Source: Enterococcus raffinosus (lineage in GTDB: Bacteria > Bacillota > Bacilli > Lactobacillales > Enterococcaceae). From it: 64,000 nucleotides of DNA. The translations under genes were made by a program, and so were the position numbers. Every line of letters begins with the position of its first letter. The first letter of the stretch is position 1. Under the pieces are notes generated by a model that was not told where the DNA came from, did not search any database, and worked only from the letters and a program-made list of their open reading frames with translations. The stretch lies in contig NZ_JXLA01000023.1 of assembly GCF_001886185.1 (NCBI RefSeq), positions 1-64,000 of the forward strand, written 5' to 3'. Below, piece after piece: positions 1-9,195 of the stretch.

Positions 1-44
1 TGTCACCAACACTAGATATTATAGAGCCAGATTTCCTCACTTTT

Positions 45-938
45 TTATTGTTCATTTTGTTGACTAAACCCGCGAATCAATTCAATCAATTGCCCACGAA
101 TGGTTGAATCCAACACTTGATCCCGTTGGACAAGTGAGATTATAAACATAGGCTGAGGCTGATCAGTGATTGGAATCATGACTAAATTATCTTCAGGCAA
201 GATGGCCAGTTCAGCTAAAAATCCGATGCCGATTTGTTCACGAATCATCCCTTTTAAAATATTCAAATTACTATTTTGATAAATAATTTGTGGGTCAAAA
301 TGAGCCTGCTGCGCCATTTTTTTAAAGGCGGTTGGATGAACATAGTGTTCATTTAATAATACAAAGGGTTCATCTTTTAATTCAGAAAAAGCGATCTCTT
401 TGCGTTTGGCTAATGGATGATTGGGACTAACGACAATCATGAATTTTTTTTCGATCAATATTTCACTAGTTAACTCATCATCTCGAATAGGTTGCGTTGA
501 CCCCAGCAGGGCAAGATCGATTTTGCCACGGCGTAAAAGGCTGTAAAGGTCTCTTGAACCGCCATCCACTAAGTGAATATGACGCATCAAATTATTCTTA
601 AAAAGATAAGAAGAAAGCTTAGGAAAGTAAAAATTTCCGATGATAGGCGGCAGCCCGAAGTCTAGCGTCTCCTCTTTTAAGCGGTCAATTTCAGTTACTG
701 CGATAGTAACCTCTTTTAAAATGTTTGAAATATGACGAGAAAGGACGATCCCGGCTTGAGTGATGATTAATTGTTTGTGAGATTGATCTCGATAAACCAG
801 TTCTGTTCCTAGTTCATCCTCTAACCTTTTTACTGCATAGGTAATGGTTGGTTGGCTCACATGGAAGGCGTTGGCGACCTTTGTAAAGCTCTTTTCTCGT
901 ACTAAACGTTGGAAGTATTCTAAGTCTTTAAAGTTCAT
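45..938 (-). CDS. mleR: LysR-family regulator of malolactic operon
   Basis: A 297-residue LysR-type regulator. The N-terminal winged HTH (about residues 1-60, containing FTKVANAFHVSQPTITYAVKRLE) is followed by a LysR substrate-binding domain. It is divergent from the malolactic enzyme gene, the usual mleR arrangement, so it very likely activates mleA-mleP in response to L-malate. The start is supported by AGAGGAG six bases upstream of the ATG. The 122-base gap to mleA holds a T-N11-A dyad suited to LysR binding. Family is certain; the mleR name rests mainly on the neighbours. Confidence 0.88.
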   Translation of the reverse strand: MNFKDLEYFQRLVREKSFTKVANAFHVSQPTITYAVKRLEDELGTELVYRDQSHKQLIITQAGIVLSRHISNILKEVTIAVTEIDRLKEETLDFGLPPIIGNFYFPKLSSYLFKNNLMRHIHLVDGGSRDLYSLLRRGKIDLALLGSTQPIRDDELTSEILIEKKFMIVVSPNHPLAKRKEIAFSELKDEPFVLLNEHYVHPTAFKKMAQQAHFDPQIIYQNSNLNILKGMIREQIGIGFLAELAILPEDNLVMIPITDQPQPMFIISLVQRDQVLDSTIRGQLIELIRGFSQQNEQ

Positions 939-970
939 AATAATCTCCTCTTGTGAAATTAGATTATCAT

Positions 971-985
971 ATAAATAAAATTTAT
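971..985. promoter_or_regulatory. Candidate LysR (MleR) operator
   Basis: The dyad ATAAAT-AAA-ATTTAT contains a T-N11-A match (T972, A984), the LysR box pattern. It lies between mleR and mleA, just upstream of the mleA -35 box, where an activator would bind. Binding is inferred. Confidence 0.5.
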
Positions 986-999
986 CCTAAGCTTTTGTT

Positions 1000-1027
1000 T
1001 TGACTATAGTTGGCGATTGCGTGTAAT
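1000..1027 (+). promoter_or_regulatory. mleA promoter
   Basis: TTGACT (-35, 1000-1005), a 16-base spacer and TGTAAT (-10, 1022-1027). It ends 33 bases before the mleA ATG. Confidence 0.5.
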
Positions 1028-1060
1028 GTGCTAACTGTAATCAATAAGGAGGAGAAAAGT

Positions 1061-2701
1061 ATGAAAGGAATCGAAATTTTAAATAACCCATTTTTAAATA
1101 AAGGAACCGCATTTACAAAAGAAGAAAGAAAACAATATGGTTTAACAGGCATGTTGCCATCCAAAGTGCAAACCTTGGAAGAACAAGCGGATCAAGCTTA
1201 CGGTCAATACCAGAGCAAAACAACGAACTTAGAAAAACGTCTCTTTTTGATGGAAATTTTTAATACGAACCGTACACTATTTTATAAGTTAATGGGACAA
1301 CACGTCGTTGAATTTATGCCAATTGTTTATGATCCAACTGTGGCGGATTCAATTGAACAATACAATGAACTCTTTGTTGAACCACAAAATGCCGCATTCA
1401 TCTCAATTGATGATCCAGAAAGCATCAAAGAAAGCTTGAAGAATGCAGCTGCTGGCCGTGATATTCGCTTAATCGTTGTTACAGATGCTGAAGGAATCTT
1501 AGGTATCGGTGACTGGGGTGTTAACGGAGTAGACATCGCGATTGGTAAATTGATGGTTTACACTGCAGCCGCAGGAATCAATCCAGCACAAGTCTTGCCT
1601 GTATCCATTGATGCTGGAACGAATAACCAAGAATTACTAAATGATCCATTGTACTTAGGGAACAAACATGAACGTGTTTATGGGGATAAATATTACGAAG
1701 TAATCGATCAATTTGTCGAAGCTGTAGAAGAACTATTCCCTGAGGTATTACTTCACTGGGAAGACTTCGGTCGTTCAAATGCAGCGAACATCTTGGAAAA
1801 ATACCAAGACAAAATCACGACCTTCAATGATGACATCCAAGGAACTGGGATTGTTGTGTTAGCAGGTGTTCTAGGTGCGTTGAACATCTCCCAAGAAGAT
1901 TTAACCAAACAAACCGTAATGACATTTGGTGCAGGAACTGCAGGGGTCGGAATTGCGAACCAATTGCTAGATGAAATGAAACGTCAAGGATTATCTGAAG
2001 AAGAAGCTCGGAAACACTTCTATATGGTTGATAAACAAGGTGTTTTATTTGAAGATACGGAAGATTTAACTCCAGGTCAAAAAGACTTTGTTCGTCAACG
2101 CAGTGAATTTTCAAATGCGGATGAATTGACGAACTTAACGGCGGCTGTAAAAGCGATCCATCCAACAATTATCATCGGTACTTCCACTCAACCAGGTGCC
2201 TTTACCGAAGAAATTGTCCGAGAATTAGCTGCTCATACAGAGCGTCCGATTATTTTCCCATTATCTAATCCAACGAAATTAGCCGAAGCAACGGCGGAAG
2301 ACCTAATCAAATGGACAGACGGTAAAGCTCTGATCGGAACAGGGATTCCAGCAGATGACGTCAAATATAATGGTGTTACTTATCAAATCGGTCAAGCCAA
2401 CAATGCACTGATGTACCCTGGTTTAGGACTTGGAATTATTGCTTCAACTGCGAAACGTGTGAATGGTGAAATGCTCTCCCAAGCGAGTCATGCACTAGGA
2501 GGAATCGTTGATACAAGCAAACCAGGAGCTGCTGTGTTACCACCTGTATCAAAATTAACTGAATTCTCTCAAACAATCGCTGAAGTAGTTGTGAAAAGCG
2601 TAGTTGATCAAAAATTAAACAAAGAAGAAATCAAAGACATCAAACAGGCTGTTGAAGAGATGAAATGGTATCCAGAATACCAACCGCTTGATGTTGATTA
2701 A
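1061..2701 (+). CDS. mleA: Malolactic enzyme
   Basis: A 546-residue malic-enzyme-family protein that decarboxylates L-malate to L-lactate and CO2 with NAD and Mn2+. Visible are the N-terminal malic domain with the [12 protein letters not shown] and [15 protein letters not shown] blocks, the metal-binding EDFG segment, [11 protein letters not shown], and the C-terminal NAD-binding domain with [10 protein letters not shown]. Length matches known malolactic enzymes (about 540). The start is at 1061 because AAGGAGG lies just upstream; an in-frame ATG at 1010 lacks a ribosome site and falls inside the promoter. The malate permease gene follows 55 bases later, giving the classic mleA-mleP operon, which yields proton motive force and deacidifies the medium. 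Some relatives are NAD-malic enzymes, but the MleR/MleP context favours malolactic activity. Confidence 0.93.
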   Translation: MKGIEILNNPFLNKGTAFTKEERKQYGLTGMLPSKVQTLEEQADQAYGQYQSKTTNLEKRLFLMEIFNTNRTLFYKLMGQHVVEFMPIVYDPTVADSIEQYNELFVEPQNAAFISIDDPESIKESLKNAAAGRDIRLIVVTDAEGILGIGDWGVNGVDIAIGKLMVYTAAAGINPAQVLPVSIDAGTNNQELLNDPLYLGNKHERVYGDKYYEVIDQFVEAVEELFPEVLLHWEDFGRSNAANILEKYQDKITTFNDDIQGTGIVVLAGVLGALNISQEDLTKQTVMTFGAGTAGVGIANQLLDEMKRQGLSEEEARKHFYMVDKQGVLFEDTEDLTPGQKDFVRQRSEFSNADELTNLTAAVKAIHPTIIIGTSTQPGAFTEEIVRELAAHTERPIIFPLSNPTKLAEATAEDLIKWTDGKALIGTGIPADDVKYNGVTYQIGQANNALMYPGLGLGIIASTAKRVNGEMLSQASHALGGIVDTSKPGAAVLPPVSKLTEFSQTIAEVVVKSVVDQKLNKEEIKDIKQAVEEMKWYPEYQPLDVD

Positions 2702-2756
2702 AGTATTTATACAGTTAAAAAAATAGTTTTTACTTATGAAAAAGGGGGAAGAAAAG

Positions 2757-3722
2757 ATGATTTTCTTTCAATCAATCCAAAGTGTTTTAAGCATCATTAT
2801 TATGATTGCTTTAGGATATATCTTGAAAGGTCAGGGTTGGTTTGATGATAGCTTTGGAAAAAGTATTTCATCATTAATCACACGTGTGGCTTTACCAGCC
2901 TCCATCTTTGTATCCGTATTAAAAAATTTAACAAAAGAGAGCCTGTTCCAACTATCGGGTAGTTTAATCTACCCAGTTGGGGCAGTCATTATCTCTTATA
3001 TCTTAGCTTATGCGTTAGTGAAAATTTTAAAGATTCGTCCGGGACGTCGTGGGATATTCATGAATGCGGTCGTCAATGCGAATACGATCTTCATTGGGTT
3101 ACCTTTAAATATTGCTTTGTTCGGTGAAAAATCATTGCCTTACTTCTTGGTTTATTATGTGACAAACACCGTTTCTACTTGGGCGTTTGGGGTATTCTTA
3201 ATCTCTAATGATGACCCAACGAAAGTAAAAGGCGAAAATAAAGCGAAATTAAACTGGAAGAAATTGTTGCCACCACCGTTACTTGGATTTATTGTCGCCA
3301 TCATCTTCTTGTTGGTAGGCATTCCAGTACCAAGCTTTATCAATGCGACACTTGGCTATGTAGGTAGTATTGTAACGCCATTGTCCTTGCTTTATATTGG
3401 GATTGTTTTGTATGACGCTGGCTTGAAGAGTATTCGTTTTGATCGCGATACGATCGTAGCGTTATTAGGACGTTTCGTCTTGGCACCAGCAGTTTTAGTT
3501 GCTTTGATTGCTCTGGGATCAAATGCTTTTGGCGCAAGCTTAGCACCTTTATTGAAACAAACATTGATTGTACAATCTGCGACACCAATGTTAGCTGTTT
3601 TGCCAATCTTAGCAAATGAAGCTCATGGGGATGTCAAATACGCCACCAACTTGGTTACAACAAGTACCGTATTATTTGTGATTGTCGTTCCGATCTTGAT
3701 GGAACTTGTACAATTTATTTAA
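2757..3722 (+). CDS. mleP: Malate permease (AEC family)
   Basis: A 321-residue integral membrane protein of the auxin efflux carrier / malate permease family with about ten hydrophobic segments. MIALGYILKGQGWF near the N-terminus and PLSLLYIGIVLYDAG in the second half are typical of the family. It probably exchanges external malate for lactate. The start at 2757 has AAAGGGGGAA about six bases upstream; the earlier in-frame ATG at 2736 would place that ribosome site inside the gene. It is the second gene of the mle operon and ends at a strong terminator. Confidence 0.88.
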   Translation: MIFFQSIQSVLSIIIMIALGYILKGQGWFDDSFGKSISSLITRVALPASIFVSVLKNLTKESLFQLSGSLIYPVGAVIISYILAYALVKILKIRPGRRGIFMNAVVNANTIFIGLPLNIALFGEKSLPYFLVYYVTNTVSTWAFGVFLISNDDPTKVKGENKAKLNWKKLLPPPLLGFIVAIIFLLVGIPVPSFINATLGYVGSIVTPLSLLYIGIVLYDAGLKSIRFDRDTIVALLGRFVLAPAVLVALIALGSNAFGASLAPLLKQTLIVQSATPMLAVLPILANEAHGDVKYATNLVTTSTVLFVIVVPILMELVQFI

Positions 3723-3731
3723 TAGAAAAAA

Positions 3732-3766
3732 CCTTCGCGAGAAAAAATCGCGAAGGCTTTTTTTTA
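3732..3766 (+). terminator. Rho-independent terminator of mleA-mleP
   Basis: A perfect 9-bp stem (CCTTCGCGA at 3732-3740 with TCGCGAAGG at 3748-3756) followed by a run of T. Confidence 0.9.
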
Positions 3767-3772
3767 ATACAA

Positions 3773-5383
3773 TTAACTTAATTGCTTTTGAACTTCTGGG
3801 TTTTCCAGGAATTCATCATAGGTTGTTTCCGCACGATCCACAACGCCATTTTCAGAGATAGCGATGATACGATTGGCAATCGTTTGGATAAACTGATGGT
3901 CGTGAGAAGCAAATAGTAGCGATCCTTTGTAAGCGATCAGACCATCGTTCAATGCTGAAATCGATTCTAAGTCTAGGTGATTGGTTGGATCATCCATGAC
4001 TAAGACGTTTGATTTTGACAGCATTAGCTTCGATAACATGCAGCGAACTTTTTCACCACCGGACAAGACATTGACAGGCTTCATTACTTCGTCACCTGAG
4101 AAAAGCATGCGCCCTAAGAAACTGCGTAAGAAGGTATTATCGTCCTCTTCTTTGCTGGCGTATTGACGTAACCAATCAAGGATCGGCATTTCACTGTCGA
4201 ACTCTTTGGTCGTGTCTTTTGGCAAGTAAGCCTGGCTAGTTGTTACACCCCAGCGAATCGTGCCTGTGTCAGGTTTAAGATCTCCCATGATGACTTTGAA
4301 CAGGGTCGTTGTGATTAAGTCATTTTCAGCGATGAAAGCAACCTTATCATCACGATTCAAGGTAAAGGAGATATTGTCTAAAATTTTCTTGCCATCAATC
4401 GTCACACTGACATTGTCTACCTGTAGTAAATCATTCCCTATTTCTCGTTCAGGTTTGAATTGTACGAAAGGATACCGGCGTGAAGAAGGCTGGATATCGT
4501 CTAATGTGATTTTATCCAACATCTTTTTACGAGAAGTTGCTTGCTTAGATTTTGACGCGTTAGCGCTGAAGCGAGCGATAAATTCTTGTAATTCTTTGAT
4601 TTGTTCTTCTTTTTTCGCATTTTGTTGAGATTGTAATTTTGCTGCTAACTGACTTGATTCTAACCAGAAATCGTAGTTTCCGACATATAATTTGATTTTC
4701 CCGAAGTCTAAATCGGCCATGTGAGTACACACTTTGTTTAAGAAGTGGCGGTCATGGGAGACGACGATTACGGTATTTTCAAAGTTAATCAAGAATTCTT
4801 CTAACCAGTTGATGGATTGGATATCTAGTCCGTTCGTTGGTTCATCTAGCAATAGAACGTCAGGCTTTCCAAAAAGGGATTGTGCCAAAAGGACTTTGAT
4901 CTTTTGCCCAGCAGTTAATTCACTCATTTTTTGCTGATGCAATTCTTCAGGAATGTTTAATCCCTGTAATAAAACAGCGGCTTCTGGTTCAGCTTCCCAA
5001 CCATCAAGTTCTGCAAATTCACCTTCTAGTTCTGCTGCGCGAATACCATCTTCGTCAGAAAAATCTTCCTTCATATAAATGGCGTCTTTTTCTTGCATGA
5101 CTTGGTATAGGCGTTCGTGTCCCATAATGACTGTTTCTAGAACAGTATATTCTTCGAAATCAAAATGGTTCTGTTTTAAAACAGCCATCCGTTCATTTGG
5201 TCCTAGGGTAACAGAGCCAGTAGAAGGCTGAATATCGCCTGCTAAAATCTTAAGAAAGGTTGATTTTCCGGCACCATTGGCACCAATCAACCCGTAACAA
5301 TTGCCGGGAGTGAATTTAATATTTACGTCATCAAATAGTTTACGATCAGGAAACTGTAAACTAACGTCACTTACTGTAATCAA
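3773..5383 (-). CDS. ABC-F family ATPase (YkpA/YbiT-like)
   Basis: A 536-residue soluble protein with two ABC domains and no membrane segments. The first domain has GANGAGKST (Walker A), an LTAGQ signature and LLLDEPTNGLD; a charged linker with a KSKQATSRKKML segment follows; the second has LSGGEKVR and MDDPTNHLD. Such proteins act on ribosomes, not in transport. I place the start at a TTG (5383, protein beginning ITVSDVSLQF) because GAGG sits seven bases upstream and homologous proteins start at this block. The second nucleotide-binding site is degenerate: the Walker A lysine position reads ENDLITTT and the catalytic Glu after Walker B is Asp (MDDP). It is divergent from the PTS IIA gene. 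Confidence 0.88.
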   Translation of the reverse strand: MITVSDVSLQFPDRKLFDDVNIKFTPGNCYGLIGANGAGKSTFLKILAGDIQPSTGSVTLGPNERMAVLKQNHFDFEEYTVLETVIMGHERLYQVMQEKDAIYMKEDFSDEDGIRAAELEGEFAELDGWEAEPEAAVLLQGLNIPEELHQQKMSELTAGQKIKVLLAQSLFGKPDVLLLDEPTNGLDIQSINWLEEFLINFENTVIVVSHDRHFLNKVCTHMADLDFGKIKLYVGNYDFWLESSQLAAKLQSQQNAKKEEQIKELQEFIARFSANASKSKQATSRKKMLDKITLDDIQPSSRRYPFVQFKPEREIGNDLLQVDNVSVTIDGKKILDNISFTLNRDDKVAFIAENDLITTTLFKVIMGDLKPDTGTIRWGVTTSQAYLPKDTTKEFDSEMPILDWLRQYASKEEDDNTFLRSFLGRMLFSGDEVMKPVNVLSGGEKVRCMLSKLMLSKSNVLVMDDPTNHLDLESISALNDGLIAYKGSLLFASHDHQFIQTIANRIIAISENGVVDRAETTYDEFLENPEVQKQLS

Positions 5384-5470
5384 TGATTTTCCTCGCTTTA
5401 TCAGTATTGGCGCAAGGCCTCTTTGCATTATATCGGGGAACATCTGAAGTTTCAAGTCAACCGTTAAGAA

Positions 5471-5499
5471 TTTACTTGGGAATTAAAATAGGATAGACT
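5471..5499 (+). promoter_or_regulatory. Promoter of orphan PTS IIA gene
   Basis: TTTACT (5471-5476), a 17-base spacer and TAGACT (5494-5499), 23 bases before the ATG at 5523. Confidence 0.5.
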
Positions 5500-5522
5500 T
5501 GGCAATGAAGGGATGTGTCAGT

Positions 5523-5900
5523 ATGATCGGGATCATTATCGCGACCCACGACCATTTAGCGGACAGTCTGTTAAAGACAGCGGAGTCCATTCTAGGTGAT
5601 CAAAGCTGTGTGGAGACTTTAAATATCGAACCAGGGGCTACAGGGCTGCAAGAAAATATTGAGGACTATGCCAAAGAGTTATTAACGAAAGTGGATGAAC
5701 TTGTTTGGCTGGTGGATATGTTTGGCGGTACACCCTTTCGCTATGCCAGCTTCTGTGTGATGAATGATTCACGTCAGTCTTTAGTGACAGGGGTCAACTT
5801 ACCAATGGTCTTGCAGGCGTTGGTCAATCGAGAATTGCCAGCAGATGAACTGACCAAGCAATTAGAAAAAGAAGCAAAACAAACGATTCGCAGAATGTAA
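5523..5900 (+). CDS. Orphan mannose-family PTS IIA
   Basis: A 125-residue EIIA of the mannose/fructose/sorbose (EIIA-Man) fold. It opens with MIGIIIATHDHLADSLL, where His9 is the expected phosphorylation site, and carries the LVDMFGGTPF core motif. The start at 5523 has AAGGGA nine bases upstream; upstream TTG/ATG codons at 5499 and 5505 are in frame but lie in the promoter. No IIB, IIC or IID gene is nearby, and terminators isolate it. It may serve a distant mannose-type transporter or have a regulatory phosphotransfer role. The family is clear; the partner is unknown. Confidence 0.85.
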   Translation: MIGIIIATHDHLADSLLKTAESILGDQSCVETLNIEPGATGLQENIEDYAKELLTKVDELVWLVDMFGGTPFRYASFCVMNDSRQSLVTGVNLPMVLQALVNRELPADELTKQLEKEAKQTIRRM

Positions 5901-5904
5901 AAAA

Positions 5905-5937
5905 GGTTGTGCCAAAAATTTGGGCACAACCTTTTTT
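5905..5937. terminator. Terminator between IIA and pox genes
   Basis: A perfect 9-bp stem (GGTTGTGCC / GGCACAACC) with flanking A and T runs. It could work in both directions for the convergent genes. Confidence 0.85.
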
Positions 5938-5992
5938 GTCTATTGCTAGTCTGCTTTTCCCAAAAGGATCACACGGACAATATTCATTTGCT

Positions 5993-7714
5993 CTATTTTA
6001 GGAGTTCACGCAATGTTGGCATATCGTGAACTTGATATTTTTCTTTGAAGGCCTTGATTTGTTCTTCAGAGAATTTATCTGGTTCAAGCTCTAATGCTTC
6101 CACTGGTAAAGGACGTTCATCCTTGATTTTAACATCAATAACAACGGGACGCTTGCTTGCTTTGGCTGCGGTGAAGGCGGGTTCTAATTGGCTATATTCA
6201 GTGATGGTAAACCCATCAGCGCCAAGTGCTTCCCCAACTTTACCAAAGTCAGCTCCTTCTAAGAAAACACCAAATTTTTGTTGTTCAGTATCTTCTTGTT
6301 CAGCTTCAATAAAACCAAAAGCATTATTTGAGAAGACGACGTTGATAATTGGTAAGTTGTATTTTACCTGAGTAATGATGTCCTGCATCTGCATTGCAAA
6401 GCCGCCATCACCACTGAAGGTAAAGACTTGCTTCTCTGGATAAGTTAATTGTGCAGCAATTCCGCCTGGAACACCATTCCCCATTGTTGCGAACCAACCA
6501 GAAGTTGTAAATTGCTGTTCGCCATTCATTTCTAAGTGGCGGATAGCATTTAACGTAACATTTCCCACATCGGCAACATAGACAGCATCTTGTTCGGCAA
6601 TTCGATTTACTTCCTTAAAGACAGGTTCTGCACGTAATGGTGTTGAATCATCATTATAGAAGCTTTTACGCCAAGCGTGCCAATTACGAATGTTTTCTTG
6701 ATTGGCTTTAAGCCATGCATCCGCTGGACGTGCGTTTCCTAGTTCGACCCAACGACGTAAAGCAGTAGCGCCATCACCTAAAACCGATTGATCGACTTGG
6801 TGACGACGACCAAATTTCGCCGCATCAATATCAACTTGAATGAATTTTGCATCTGGGTTAAAGAAGTAACGGCCAAATGGAAAATCGCTGCCGACAAATA
6901 CGATTAAATCGGCATCAGCTAAAGCTTCATTGGCAGGTTTGGTCGCAACACGCGCCGCAAAGCCTAAGAAGTTTTCATAAAGATCAGGGACAATTCCTTT
7001 TGCTAAAACAGCTGCTGCAACAGGCATTGAAAAATGTTCAGCAAATGCTTTGATTGCATCAAAGCCACCGCGTACACCTTGTCCAATATAAAGAACAGGT
7101 TGTTTCGCTGCTTCAATCAATGGTAAGGCTGCTTTGAGATCTGCTTCATCGGGAAGTAGCACACCTGTTTTATGATTTTTGGCTGTTGCGATTTCTGTTT
7201 CTTCAATTTCTGCAAAACCAAGGTCAACAGGGATAGTAACAACTGCTACGCCTTTTTGTTGGTAAGCCGCTTTAATCGCTTCATCAATCACATGAGGCAA
7301 ACTTTCCGCTGTCATCACCGTCCGATTGTAGACACTAACATCTGCAAACATCGGATTTTCATTTAATTCTTGGAAAGCATTATAGTTCATAGCAGTAGAG
7401 GCGACTTGTCCCAATAAAGCTAAAACAGGAACATGATCCATTTGCGCGTCATAAAGACCGTTGATCAAATGACTGGCACCAGGACCAGCAGAACCAAAGA
7501 CAGCACCGACTTTACCAGTTAGTTTTGCATCCGCAGCAGCAGCGAGAGCACCCGCTTCTTCGTGGCGCACTTGGATATATTTAACGGATTCGCGTTCGTG
7601 ATATAAGGCATCCATCGTTGAGTTGAATGATCCACCGGGAATACCATAGATATGATCAATATCCCAAGCTTCTAAAACATTGACCATGGCAACTCCTGCA
7701 TTAATTTTTGACAT
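5993..7714 (-). CDS. pox: Pyruvate oxidase (SpxB type)
   Basis: A 573-residue thiamine-diphosphate enzyme that likely converts pyruvate, phosphate and O2 to acetyl phosphate, CO2 and H2O2. It has the N-terminal Pyr domain with the catalytic Glu block (RHEEAGALAAAADAKLTG), a central FAD-binding-type domain, and a C-terminal PP domain with the GDGGFAMQMQDIITQVKYNLPIINVVFSNNAFGF diphosphate/metal site (abridged here to its landmarks GDGGF and NNAFGF). Length is near known pyruvate oxidases (about 590). The start at 7714 is an ATG preceded by a weak AAAGCGAG; a GTG three codons earlier is possible. It is monocistronic with a good promoter. Other TPP enzymes such as acetolactate synthase are less likely given the YGIPGGSFNS and NAFQELNENPMFAD blocks. 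Confidence 0.88.
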   Translation of the reverse strand: MSKINAGVAMVNVLEAWDIDHIYGIPGGSFNSTMDALYHERESVKYIQVRHEEAGALAAAADAKLTGKVGAVFGSAGPGASHLINGLYDAQMDHVPVLALLGQVASTAMNYNAFQELNENPMFADVSVYNRTVMTAESLPHVIDEAIKAAYQQKGVAVVTIPVDLGFAEIEETEIATAKNHKTGVLLPDEADLKAALPLIEAAKQPVLYIGQGVRGGFDAIKAFAEHFSMPVAAAVLAKGIVPDLYENFLGFAARVATKPANEALADADLIVFVGSDFPFGRYFFNPDAKFIQVDIDAAKFGRRHQVDQSVLGDGATALRRWVELGNARPADAWLKANQENIRNWHAWRKSFYNDDSTPLRAEPVFKEVNRIAEQDAVYVADVGNVTLNAIRHLEMNGEQQFTTSGWFATMGNGVPGGIAAQLTYPEKQVFTFSGDGGFAMQMQDIITQVKYNLPIINVVFSNNAFGFIEAEQEDTEQQKFGVFLEGADFGKVGEALGADGFTITEYSQLEPAFTAAKASKRPVVIDVKIKDERPLPVEALELEPDKFSEEQIKAFKEKYQVHDMPTLRELLK

Positions 7715-7755
7715 TTTTTTCACTCGCTTTCTTTTTGTAAGTTTCCTACCTAAAA

Positions 7756-7784
7756 AGTATAACGCGTCTTAAAAAAACCAGCAA
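7756..7784 (-). promoter_or_regulatory. pox promoter
   Basis: On the minus strand, TTGCTG (7784-7779), a 17-base spacer and TATACT (7761-7756). Confidence 0.55.
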
Positions 7785-7966
7785 AGAAAGAGTCTCAAAA
7801 GAAGTTTACAGGCTCGCCTAAAACATGATAAAGTAAATTTGAACAAACGTTTTCAGGATACCCATTCATTTTGGGCAGATAAATATTTTTCATCTCCCAA
7901 GTACAGATTCTTGAAGTGGGTGCTACTAAAAGAAGAAAGAATAATTGTTGAAAGTAGGAGGTTCAC

Positions 7967-8785
7967 ATGGTTGAGTGGATATTAAGCTTAGCAGTATGGC
8001 AGCAAGCGTTGGTTGGGACGTTATTTACTTGGGGAATGACTGCTCTAGGTGCCGCATTGGTTTTTTTCTTTAAAAATATCAATCGAAATGTATTGAATCT
8101 GATGCTGGGCTTTGCCTCAGGTGTGATGATTGCAGCGAGTTTTTGGTCTTTATTAGATCCGGCCATAGAAGCTGCCGAGGAAAATGGCTCGATTCCCTGG
8201 CTAGTGGTTAGTCTTGGTTTTGGTTTGGGCGGATTGTTTCTCTATCTTGCGGACAAAACAATCCCGCATATGCATTTTGGACCAAACAAAGAAAAAGAGG
8301 GCTTTCCTAGTCATTTAAAACGAACAATTTTATTAGTATTTTCGATTACTTTGCACAATATCCCAGAAGGATTAGCTGTTGGGGTTGCATTTGGTGCTGC
8401 TAATGAAGCCGCCAATCCAACTGCGGCAGTCTTGGCAGCAATATCAGTATCATTAGGTATTGGGATACAAAACTTTCCAGAAGGAGCGGCGGTTTCGATT
8501 CCTTTACGTCAGGAAGGGTTAAGTCGAACCAAATCATTTCTTTACGGCCAAGCTTCAGGGTTAGTCGAACCGATCGCTGCTGTAATTGGTGCATTACTAG
8601 TGACAAGTGTTGAGCCACTATTGCCCTATGCACTATCTTTCGCTGCTGGAGCCATGATCTATGTCGTAGTAGAAGAGTTGATCCCAGAAGCACAAGCAAC
8701 AACGGATAGTAAACATCATTATGGTGTGTTTGGTGCGATGTCTGGATTTATTATTATGATGATTTTAGATGTAGCGTTAGGGTAA
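7967..8785 (+). CDS. ZIP-family metal transporter
   Basis: A 272-residue membrane protein with about eight hydrophobic segments. The ZIP signature is visible twice: HNIPEGLAVGVAFG in one central helix and QNFPEGAAVSIPL in the next, supplying the His/Asn/Glu metal-binding residues. It probably imports Zn2+ or another divalent cation. A histidine-containing loop (HMHFGPNKEKEG) precedes the core. AGGAGG lies upstream of the ATG. It is monocistronic and ends at a symmetrical terminator. Metal specificity cannot be read from the sequence. Confidence 0.9.
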   Translation: MVEWILSLAVWQQALVGTLFTWGMTALGAALVFFFKNINRNVLNLMLGFASGVMIAASFWSLLDPAIEAAEENGSIPWLVVSLGFGLGGLFLYLADKTIPHMHFGPNKEKEGFPSHLKRTILLVFSITLHNIPEGLAVGVAFGAANEAANPTAAVLAAISVSLGIGIQNFPEGAAVSIPLRQEGLSRTKSFLYGQASGLVEPIAAVIGALLVTSVEPLLPYALSFAAGAMIYVVVEELIPEAQATTDSKHHYGVFGAMSGFIIMMILDVALG

Positions 8786-8793
8786 GACTAAAA

Positions 8794-8832
8794 AAATCGT
8801 CGAAAGCTTAGCTTTCGACGATTTCTGTTTTT
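8794..8832. terminator. Bidirectional terminator
   Basis: A 14-bp stem (AAATCGTCGAAAGC / GCTTTCGACGATTT) with A and T tracts, between the ZIP gene and the convergent small membrane protein gene. Confidence 0.88.
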
Positions 8833-8833
8833 T

Positions 8834-9028
8834 TTAATAGGTACGTCCACGACGTTTCGTCAACCAGTTGACTAAGAAGTAGGCGATCGCTAAAGGAATA
8901 GCGATTCTAAAGAACAGACCAATTAATCCAGAAAGGATCGGACCAACGATACTTAAAATCAAACTAGCAACTAAGAAAAAGCCGACAACAGCTAAAATTC
9001 GTACAACCATAGGGTATTCTTTCATCAT
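8834..9028 (-). CDS. Small two-helix membrane protein, unknown
   Basis: A 64-residue protein, mostly two hydrophobic helices (about residues 8-28 and 33-52) with a basic tail (LTKRRGRTY). An AAGGAA sequence precedes the ATG pair. It sits alone between a terminator and its own upstream region. No function is recognised; the topology suggests a small inner-membrane protein. Confidence 0.7.
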   Translation of the reverse strand: MMKEYPMVVRILAVVGFFLVASLILSIVGPILSGLIGLFFRIAIPLAIAYFLVNWLTKRRGRTY

Positions 9029-9195
9029 TTTACATTCCTTCTTTCCATTTGTTTTAACTTAAATACAGTTTAGCAAACTATTTTCTCACTTACGTCCAAC
9101 TTAAGACGTATTTATTGGCAAACGAGGCTCTTTTTTGGTTAAATAAGAGTCGAAGAAACTAATTTTTAGTAAGTATTGAATGGAGTTAAGGAAAA

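Noticed and set aside
1010-1060. N-terminal extension of the malolactic enzyme from ATG 1010
   Set aside because: The extension covers the promoter and ribosome site; the start at 1061 is far better supported.
4260-4628. 122-codon frame opposite the ABC-F gene
   Set aside because: Antisense shadow of a well-conserved coding region.
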